Below, one piece after another: positions 1 to 5,112 of a stretch of 8,677 nucleotides of DNA. Below the pieces are notes generated by a model. The model worked only from the letters and a program-made list of their open reading frames with translations, made no database searches and was not told the DNA's origin. The position numbers and the translations under genes are program-made. This stretch comes from Alphaproteobacteria bacterium (GTDB taxonomy: Bacteria > Pseudomonadota > Alphaproteobacteria > JALRGP01). Within the stretch, counting starts at the first letter, position 1, and every line of letters begins with the position of its first letter. Where the stretch lies: the NCBI GenBank assembly GCA_023259685.1, contig JALRGP010000040.1, forward strand, positions 1 through 8,677, written 5' to 3'.

Positions 1-2
1 AA

Positions 3-33
3 CAAAGACCGACGTGATAAGCGGCGGTCTTTG
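3..33 (-). terminator. Probable intrinsic terminator of the lysine-rich protein gene
   Basis: A perfect 9-bp inverted repeat (CAAAGACCG at 3-11, CGGTCTTTG at 25-33) encloses a 13-nt loop, about 10 bp past the minus-strand stop codon at 44-46. Read on the minus strand, the stem is followed by TT at the window edge, so any longer U-tract would lie outside the window and cannot be checked. Read on the plus strand there is no T-run after the stem. Position and stem quality favour a terminator for the minus-strand gene; the truncated tail keeps confidence moderate. Confidence 0.5.
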
Positions 34-43
34 GAATTGATGG

Positions 44-769
44 TTACTTCTTTTTCTTTTTAGCTTTAGCGGGTTTCTTTGCCTTTTTAGCTTTCTTAGT
101 TTGTTTTGCTTTGGAAGCTTTCTTTTTCTTAGAAGTTTTTTTCTTTTTAATTGCTTTCTTTTTTTTCTTTGATTTTTTTCTCGTTTGTTGACCTCCTGAA
201 TTATCATCGCTACTATCTGGTGAATCGTTGGTATTGGTATCTGTTGTATCTGCACTGCTATCATCCGCCGATGATTGATCATCAGACTTATCCGTTGATT
301 CATTTTCCAAATTTTCGGGTGTCTTTTTTTTCTTTTCTTTGATTTTGGATGCGATAAATTCTTCTGCTTGTTTAGCGCCTTTCCATGCCGTAGATAATCC
401 TTTTTCAATATCTGACATCTTTAATTTCTTGGCTTTTTGTATGCCGTCACAAATAGCCACTTTTCCAAGATTTGGCATCCAACTTGGTTGAGATGCAACA
501 CAAGCAGCCATTTCAGCTGCATCTTTTACTTGAGATGCAACACCAGCAGCCATTGCAGCTGCATCTTTTGCGTTTGAAAGCAGGCCTCCTCCGCCTCCAC
601 CTCCTAAGCTTCGCAGTTTTCCAAGTTTAGAACCTGATCCTTTTTTTTTAGACGCTCCTGATAAAAAACTGGATTTTTTACCCTTTGCGTAGGATTCTGA
701 TATTGTTAACTGTACTGCCATTGTTAAAAAAATGACAATAAAGGCTTTTAACCATTTTTTATATATCAT
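44..769 (-). CDS. Exported lysine-rich, low-complexity protein of unknown function
   Basis: A 241-residue protein I do not recognise. Residues 1-28 form a typical Sec signal peptide: basic MIYKK start, hydrophobic core around 9-22, and SYA before a likely cleavage after Ala28. The mature part is modular: a Lys/Ser/Gly segment with a run of seven glycines (about 29-62), two tandem 14-residue Ala-rich repeats (68-81 and 82-95), a mixed amphipathic stretch (100-145), an acidic Ser/Asp/Thr block (about 151-192), and a tail (197-241) in which 29 of 45 residues are lysine. The tail, with KKPAKAKK-like pieces, resembles linker-histone or bacterial histone-like tails in composition, but the signal peptide argues for export. 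The ATG at 767-769 is chosen because it gives a complete signal peptide; no good Shine-Dalgarno lies just upstream. The coding strand contains A8-A9 tracts. It is a single-gene unit divergent from yqgE. An envelope-binding, nucleic-acid-binding or host-directed role is only a guess. Confidence 0.75.
   Translation of the reverse strand: MIYKKWLKAFIVIFLTMAVQLTISESYAKGKKSSFLSGASKKKGSGSKLGKLRSLGGGGGGGLLSNAKDAAAMAAGVASQVKDAAEMAACVASQPSWMPNLGKVAICDGIQKAKKLKMSDIEKGLSTAWKGAKQAEEFIASKIKEKKKKTPENLENESTDKSDDQSSADDSSADTTDTNTNDSPDSSDDNSGGQQTRKKSKKKKKAIKKKKTSKKKKASKAKQTKKAKKAKKPAKAKKKKK
488..569. repeat. 42-bp tandem duplication inside the lysine-rich protein gene
   Basis: Two direct copies with a period of 42 bp, aligned over 488-527 and 530-569, match at 38 of 40 positions. 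The differences are A502 versus C544 and T513 versus G555. The unit encodes 14 residues: the protein carries KDAAAMAAGVASQV (68-81) followed by KDAAEMAACVASQP (82-95). Both differences within the aligned 40 bp change the amino acid (Gly to Cys and Ala to Glu). Near identity at the DNA level suggests a recent in-frame duplication. Confidence 0.9.
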
Positions 770-816
770 TGTCGATAACGATTATTTAATTTCCCTCATC
801 TACCATTAACACAAAA

Positions 817-838
817 AAATATTAATAAAATATTAATA
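817..838. repeat. Two tandem copies of an 11-bp AT-only unit in the yqgE upstream region
   Basis: AAATATTAATA occurs at 817-827 and again directly at 828-838, and the next bases start a third copy (AAATT) that decays. It lies in the 169-bp AT-rich spacer (770-938) between the divergent lysine-rich protein gene and yqgE. It could be a binding or bending element, but in such AT-rich DNA it may equally be slippage. The rest of the spacer holds no other structure I can support apart from a -10-like box at 906-911. Confidence 0.5.
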
Positions 839-905
839 AAATTCTTTAATTTTTAAAATTTTTATAATTTTATTTATTCATAAAAAATTAACTTTTGGTT
901 GTTAA

Positions 906-911
906 TATAAT
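906..911 (+). promoter_or_regulatory. Possible -10 box for yqgE
   Basis: A perfect TATAAT lies 27 bp before the yqgE start codon. The expected -35 position (about 883-888) is AAAAAA, so there is no matching -35 hexamer. A start site near 918 would leave a leader of about 20 nt. AT-rich sequence makes chance matches common, so support is weak. Confidence 0.3.
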
Positions 912-938
912 AGCAGAATCGAGTAAAAAGTATTTGTT

Positions 939-1571
939 ATGAATGATACGTATTCCAATTTTTATCCACAAGATAATCTTTTAAAAATAAGGTTATCCAA
1001 CCATAGCAATGATGGTTTTTTTAAAGGAAAAATGTTGATATCAACGCCGTCATTAAAAAATGCACAAAAAAAAATTGATGAAGTTGTCTTGGTTTGTGTT
1101 CATGATGTTGAAGGGATTGTGGGCATTACAATTAATAAAGCGTTTCCAAATTTTTCTTTGCGTGATTTGGAAAAACACCTTGATTTTCCAACGTTTTCTC
1201 ATTCATTTTGCCATCAAAAAATACATTGCGGCGGACCAGACAATATTCAAAAAGGCCTCATTATCCATTCATCAGATTATCAAACCCCACTGACACAAGT
1301 GATCAATGAATCCATTAATTTATCCTCAAATGTTGGAATTTTAGATGATATTCATCATCAAAGAGGGCCATCAAATTTTATTGTTTGTTTAGGATATCAT
1401 CAATGGAGTCAACAACATTTAGAAAAAGCAATTCTTGATAATCGATGGACCTTATGTGATGCTCATGGTCATTTGATTTTCGACCACCCAACGCCTCAAA
1501 TATGGGAAAAATCATTAGAACATATTGGTTTGAACAGTCAACATTTAATTCATGAATGTGGTTATGCTTAG
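939..1571 (+). CDS. yqgE: YqgE/AlgH family (UPF0301, DUF179) protein
   Basis: A 210-residue soluble protein of the widespread YqgE/AlgH family, whose biochemical function is not established. Family hallmarks appear in order: FFKGKMLISTPSL (27-39), the VHDVEGIVGITINK segment (54-67), CGGPDNIQKGLIIHSSD (97-113), LGYHQWSQQHLEKAI (151-165) matching the family's GYAGWxxGQLExEI region, NRW (168-170), LIFDHP (179-184), and a C-terminal ECGYA in place of the common AGHA. The ATG at 939 is needed because the next in-frame Met (32) lies inside the first conserved strand; it leaves about 26 poorly conserved N-terminal residues. The Shine-Dalgarno is weak (GAG at 921-923, AAAAG at 926-930). The gene contains an A9 tract (1066-1074), yet the frame and all downstream motifs are intact. 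Its TAG stop overlaps the TAA stop of the convergent membrane-protein gene. Confidence 0.93.
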   Translation: MNDTYSNFYPQDNLLKIRLSNHSNDGFFKGKMLISTPSLKNAQKKIDEVVLVCVHDVEGIVGITINKAFPNFSLRDLEKHLDFPTFSHSFCHQKIHCGGPDNIQKGLIIHSSDYQTPLTQVINESINLSSNVGILDDIHHQRGPSNFIVCLGYHQWSQQHLEKAILDNRWTLCDAHGHLIFDHPTPQIWEKSLEHIGLNSQHLIHECGYA

Positions 1572-1963
1572 ATAGGCGACATGATTTTGGGTGTAAATGA
1601 AAAAATTTTAACTATCCAAAAACTACTGAGTAACGCGGGTAGTAACGGTATTGTTTTTTGATCAAGCGGCTTGTATAATGCAGATATCATTGCGCATATA
1701 CAAAAGTAATATGGCAAATGAATCAAAGGCATGTGCAAAGACAAACACAGTAAGATCCAGCTATCTCCTTCTTTCATGTAATGTCGTAAAATGAAAAAAA
1801 TCACGAAACTGACAATCAGAAATGTATTGACATGATAAGGCGGGATCAAACACGTCAAGAAAAATACACATGCAAGTCTTAAAGAAATACTATAAAAGAA
1901 AACGTCTTGAATACATAATATATAGCTTTGGTAAAACTTTATAATCTCAATGAAGATTTGCAA
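1568..1963 (-). CDS. Small multi-pass membrane protein, unrecognised
   Basis: A 131-residue, strongly hydrophobic open frame that I cannot assign. Likely membrane segments lie at about 22-42, 46-60, 69-93 and 105-125, with polar loops RHYMKEGDSW (about 60-69) and KPLDQK between them. The start used is TTG at 1961-1963, with a GGTAGA element 3 nt upstream. This overlaps the end of aroG by 25 bp in another frame, an arrangement consistent with translational coupling; no ATG exists before about residue 62. The stop is TAA at 1568-1570, overlapping the yqgE stop. It fills the whole space between aroG and yqgE and would be the last gene of the glmS-aroG unit. The order of an IP-x-x-x-N segment, an EGD motif and a later IPLLPALL segment faintly recalls the C-terminal half of A24 prepilin peptidases, but the first catalytic aspartate is not visible. 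Treat that only as a hypothesis. Confidence 0.6.
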   Translation of the reverse strand: MQIFIEIIKFYQSYILCIQDVFFYSISLRLACVFFLTCLIPPYHVNTFLIVSFVIFFILRHYMKEGDSWILLCLSLHMPLIHLPYYFCICAMISALYKPLDQKTIPLLPALLSSFWIVKIFSFTPKIMSPI

Positions 1964-3093
1964 AATTCTACCAATTCTATCATTTGTAATGCATTCAAAC
2001 GTGGATCACATGCGCTTTGAAAATGATCCATATGATCGAGTATGATCCCTTTTGTTTCATCTAGGCATTCTGTAATATGATCATATCCAGATGCTTCACA
2101 ATGAATTCCATTCGGGGTCAAATCAAAGGCTTTTAAAATATCAAAAAATGCATGAGTTTCTTCGATGATTTTAGAAAAATAACGTGTTTTCATACCATTG
2201 GGTAATTTTTCAGTATTGCCATGCATGGGATCGCAAATCCATAAAACATGTTCATTCTTAAGGGCTTTTAGTAATTTTGGTAACTGCTCTTTGATCATTG
2301 ATTGCCCAAGGCGTAGAATTAAGCTTAAGCGACCTTTAATCTGATAAGGATTTAATAAACGAATCAATGATTTAATTTCTTCAATGTCAGCCTTAGGTCC
2401 AATCTTAATACCAATGGGATTGGCAATCGATGCTGCAAACTTAACATGCCCTAAATGTATTTGACGAGTTCGCTCACCCACCCATAAAAAATGGGATGAT
2501 GTTGCAAAATCATGACCATTTTTATGACGTATCATAGCCCTTTCAAATGGTAATAAATAGGCTTCATGACCTGTGAAAAATGAATCCCCCAACTTTAATT
2601 TGTTTAAATGAAAAGGAATATCTTTTAAAACTTTTTCACTGTGTTCATATCCTTTTAACATACGGTATGGATCTGGTGTTCTGTCATGTATATTTTGGCC
2701 GTTAATAATATCACCAAAAAAACTGGTCACCGTTTGACCATTGATGACTTCGGTTGGAGTGGACCGGGGTTTTGCGTATTGGCCGGCAATACGTCCAATA
2801 ATAGTACATTTTTGATTAAAGATTTCAAAAAATTTTTCAAATAATTCACACATAACCTGTGTATGTCGTGGAGGAGATGAAAAAATTTCAGCACAATCTC
2901 CAGCGTGGATAATAAATTGATTTTTCTGTAAATTTTTAAAAAGCGTTCTTACATGATCAATAGAAACCAAGTTTTTTTTATATTCAAGTTTCTTAATAAC
3001 CTCAATTAATTGTAAAGTTGAAGAATAAACTGGCCCTTGGGCAACAGGATCATCAGTATAATGATCCATTTGAAGACAAGGTGATAACGTCAA
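1939..3093 (-). CDS. aroG: Class II 3-deoxy-7-phosphoheptulonate (DAHP) synthase
   Basis: This enzyme condenses phosphoenolpyruvate and erythrose-4-phosphate to DAHP, the first step of the shikimate pathway in the cytoplasm. The class II (plant-like) signature is complete: HAGDCAE (63-69), GRIAGQYAKPRS (100-111), GDIINGQ (127-133), RTPDPYRMLKGY (138-149), TGHEAYLLPFE (174-184), WVGERTRQIHLGH (204-216), NPIGIKIGP (225-233), LILRLG (258-263), CDPMHGNT (287-294), HCEASG (331-336), TEC (341-343) and CDPRLN (362-367). Expected metal ligands Cys67, His291, Glu333 and Asp363 are all present, as are the substrate-binding Arg and Lys positions. At 384 residues it is shorter than typical class II enzymes (roughly 450-470), mainly at the N-terminus, where the usual W-x-P-x-SWR element is missing; it is closer in size to PhzC-type enzymes. 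The TTG start is supported by a near-perfect Shine-Dalgarno 5 nt upstream. It lies 20 bp after glmS and is probably cotranscribed with it. Confidence 0.95.
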   Translation of the reverse strand: MTLSPCLQMDHYTDDPVAQGPVYSSTLQLIEVIKKLEYKKNLVSIDHVRTLFKNLQKNQFIIHAGDCAEIFSSPPRHTQVMCELFEKFFEIFNQKCTIIGRIAGQYAKPRSTPTEVINGQTVTSFFGDIINGQNIHDRTPDPYRMLKGYEHSEKVLKDIPFHLNKLKLGDSFFTGHEAYLLPFERAMIRHKNGHDFATSSHFLWVGERTRQIHLGHVKFAASIANPIGIKIGPKADIEEIKSLIRLLNPYQIKGRLSLILRLGQSMIKEQLPKLLKALKNEHVLWICDPMHGNTEKLPNGMKTRYFSKIIEETHAFFDILKAFDLTPNGIHCEASGYDHITECLDETKGIILDHMDHFQSACDPRLNALQMIELVEFCKSSLRL

Positions 3094-3097
3094 AATG

Positions 3098-3106
3098 ACC
3101 TCCTTT
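3098..3106 (-). promoter_or_regulatory. Strong ribosome binding site that fixes the TTG start of aroG
   Basis: On the minus strand AAAGGAGGT lies in the 20-bp glmS-aroG gap, ending 4 nt before the TTG at 3091-3093. This is ideal spacing for that codon. The first in-frame ATG (codon 9) would be about 28 nt away, too far to use this site, so TTG is the likely start. Confidence 0.8.
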
Positions 3107-3113
3107 CATGAGA

Positions 3114-4928
3114 TTATTCAACGGTTACTGATTTGGCTAAATTTCGTGGTTGGTCAACATCTTGTCCTTTTAAATTTGCTACACCAAAAGCTAACATTTG
3201 CATAATCATCACTGTTAAAAATGGTTGAAATATCGCATCGCAATCAGGAAGACGATATATATGTTGCGGATAAGGATTAATACTGTCAATCTTAGAATGA
3301 TGGTCTGTCACTAAAATAACTTTGCCGCCTCTTGCCAAAATTTCTTGGACATTTGACAATGTTTTAGGCAAACAATCGTTGGACGGAGCAATAACAACCG
3401 CATAAAGTGATTCATCGATCAAAGCAATAGGTCCATGTTTTAATTCACCGGCAGGATAGCCTTGCGCATTAATATAGGACAATTCTTTTAATTTTAAAGC
3501 CCCTTCAAATGCAATGGGTGTATTCATTCCACGTGCCATGTAGATGACATCCTTTGATTGAATCAATGGGTTGCATAATTTCATTATGTCATCAAATTGA
3601 TCCAAGACACAATTCATATGCTTTGGTATATTTAAAAATTTTTTAATTTTCAATTCTCTGTCACTCGGTTCAATTTTTTTAAATACCAAGGCGAGTAAAA
3701 CGGTTATTTGTGCAGAAAATGCTTTAGTCGATGCAACACTGACCTCAGTTCCGGCTAAGGTTTGAATATAAAAATCACTACGACGCATTAAAGAGCTTTC
3801 CAACACATTAACAATACCCAGAGTTGGAATATTTTGGCTTTTTAATAAATCCAAAGACGCAAGGGTATCAATCGTTTCTCCGGATTGAGAAATCAAAATA
3901 GCTAAATCTGTATCACCTAAATATGGCTGTCTATATCGAAATTCCGATGCAATCTCTACGTCAACTCCCATGTGTCCGTAAGCTTCCATCCAATATTGAC
4001 ATAACAATCCTGCGTAGTAAGATGTGCCGCATGCCACGATTTTAATGCGTTTAGCTGACATTAAAATGGATTCTAAGCGAGCGTCTAATTTAATATCACT
4101 TTCATCATCGTTTAAAAGACTGGAAAACGTATCATGGACCACTTGAGGTTGCTCGAAGATTTCCTTTAACATATAATGGGAGTATCCTAACTTATCACTG
4201 TGTAAATTGAGGTGGGAAATATTTTTAAAGGGGCGTTCTATAGGTTGCCCGTGCTCATCCAAAACAACAACCTTGTGATCATCAATAATAATCATATCTT
4301 TGTCTTCTAAATAACACACATGATTACTCCACAAAGACAAGGCAATTGCATCAGATGCAATGAAGGAACCATGCTCCGACACAGAAAAAGCCAAGGGGCT
4401 GCCATGCCTTGCCCCAATCATCAAAGATGGACGATCCTTGAATACGGCCACGATAGAAAAGGTTCCTTCTAATTGATTTAATGTTTTTTGTACAGCGATG
4501 TGATGTTCATTCCCTAATCTTAAATAATAATCAATGAGATGGGCAATAACTTCGGTATCCGTATCTGTTGTGCATTGGTAGCCTTGATCTTGTACCAATT
4601 TTTTTAAATAGCGATGATTTTCAATAATACCATTATGAACGATTGCAACACGCCCAGATTCATGAGGGTGGGCATTATCAATGGTAACACCACCATGGGT
4701 TGCCCAACGTGTGTGACCAATAGCGATGGCTCCACTGAGAGGGGCAGATCTTAATTCATTTTTAAGAGATTCTAATTTTCCAACAGCGCGTACTTTTTGA
4801 AAATTTTGATTATTGATTGTTAATACGCCAGCAGAATCATATCCTCGGTATTCTAGGCGTGACAGTCCTTCTATAACATCTGGAACTGCATTTCCAGTTT
4901 TAAGTAAAATTCCAACGACACCGCACAT
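3114..4928 (-). CDS. glmS: Glutamine-fructose-6-phosphate aminotransferase (isomerizing)
   Basis: This cytoplasmic enzyme makes glucosamine-6-phosphate from fructose-6-phosphate and glutamine, the committed step toward UDP-GlcNAc for peptidoglycan and LPS. At 604 residues it is full length. The N-terminal class II glutaminase domain (about 1-220) has the nucleophile Cys2 in MCGVVGI, RGYDSAG (28-34), GHTRWATHGG (71-80), HNGIIENH (98-105) and TDTDTEVIAHL (121-131). Two SIS domains follow, with CGTSYYAG (300-307), SQSGETIDT (347-355), STKAFSAQ (400-407), KELSY (481-485) and the catalytic-His loop ELKHGP (495-500, His498). The C-terminus is the standard LAKSVTVE, with Lys599 in the sugar-binding position. 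The ATG at 4926-4928 is certain because Cys2 must follow it. No Shine-Dalgarno is visible; the leader is very AT-rich. It is first in the minus-strand unit with aroG, divergent from secY. I see no ribozyme or riboswitch in the 184-bp upstream space. Confidence 0.98.
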   Translation of the reverse strand: MCGVVGILLKTGNAVPDVIEGLSRLEYRGYDSAGVLTINNQNFQKVRAVGKLESLKNELRSAPLSGAIAIGHTRWATHGGVTIDNAHPHESGRVAIVHNGIIENHRYLKKLVQDQGYQCTTDTDTEVIAHLIDYYLRLGNEHHIAVQKTLNQLEGTFSIVAVFKDRPSLMIGARHGSPLAFSVSEHGSFIASDAIALSLWSNHVCYLEDKDMIIIDDHKVVVLDEHGQPIERPFKNISHLNLHSDKLGYSHYMLKEIFEQPQVVHDTFSSLLNDDESDIKLDARLESILMSAKRIKIVACGTSYYAGLLCQYWMEAYGHMGVDVEIASEFRYRQPYLGDTDLAILISQSGETIDTLASLDLLKSQNIPTLGIVNVLESSLMRRSDFYIQTLAGTEVSVASTKAFSAQITVLLALVFKKIEPSDRELKIKKFLNIPKHMNCVLDQFDDIMKLCNPLIQSKDVIYMARGMNTPIAFEGALKLKELSYINAQGYPAGELKHGPIALIDESLYAVVIAPSNDCLPKTLSNVQEILARGGKVILVTDHHSKIDSINPYPQHIYRLPDCDAIFQPFLTVMIMQMLAFGVANLKGQDVDQPRNLAKSVTVE

Positions 4929-4952
4929 ATTAAAAAATTATAATGAATATAT

Positions 4953-4980
4953 ATTATAGTATTGCAAAATTTGAATCCAA
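4953..4980 (-). promoter_or_regulatory. Candidate sigma-70-like promoter for glmS
   Basis: On the minus strand a TTGGAT (4975-4980) is followed after 16 bp by a perfect TATAAT (4953-4958), 24 bp upstream of the glmS ATG, which would give a leader of roughly 15-20 nt. A second TATAAT lies closer (4937-4942) with TTGCAA (4962-4967) 19 bp upstream; use of that box would give an almost leaderless message. The choice between them cannot be made from sequence. The lack of a Shine-Dalgarno fits a very short leader. Confidence 0.4.
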
Positions 4981-4986
4981 ATAATA

Positions 4987-5044
4987 TTTCAAATGATTTC
5001 ATTCACTATTCCGCTATCATAAAATTATGTTGTTTCAAATCATT
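4987..5044. repeat. Short direct and inverted repeats in the glmS-secY divergent promoter region
   Basis: TTTCAAAT occurs at 4987-4994 and again at 5033-5040. Overlapping these, AATGATTT (4992-4999) and AAATCATT (5037-5044) form an 8-bp inverted pair 37 bp apart. They sit between the two candidate promoters and could be operator half-sites for joint control, but 8-bp matches in AT-rich DNA arise easily by chance. The remainder of 4929-5112 shows only promoter-like elements. Confidence 0.35.
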
Positions 5045-5052
5045 ATGTTATA

Positions 5053-5080
5053 TTGAAATTAATTAATGGTATCTTAATAA
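5053..5080 (+). promoter_or_regulatory. Candidate promoter for the secY-adk-rpsM-rpsK-rpoA unit
   Basis: TTGAAA (5053-5058, five of six bases of the -35 consensus) is followed after 16 bp by TAATAA (5075-5080, a weak -10). Transcription would start near 5087, leaving a leader of about 26 nt that contains the AAAGGA ribosome binding site (5101-5106). A promoter must exist here, or within glmS on the plus strand, because the upstream gene runs the other way; this exact placement is uncertain. Confidence 0.4.
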
Positions 5081-5112
5081 CTATTTGTTAAGCTACTTTC
5101 AAAGGAATCGTT

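Noticed and set aside
151..342. Plus-strand 63-codon open frame
   Set aside because: It lies opposite the lysine/acidic region of the minus-strand gene; its Phe/Leu-rich product is what antisense of lysine codons gives.
841..900. Possible AT-only hairpins in the yqgE upstream spacer
   Set aside because: The arms are imperfect A/T runs that pair by composition alone and are not followed by terminator-like sequence for either gene.
1060..1293. Plus-strand 77-codon open frame within yqgE
   Set aside because: It is an out-of-frame shadow of yqgE, whose own frame shows all family motifs.
4929..5112. A glmS ribozyme or riboswitch upstream of glmS
   Set aside because: The glmS ribozyme is a feature of Gram-positive bacteria, and there is too little, and too AT-rich, sequence here to hold its core; no matching structure was seen.
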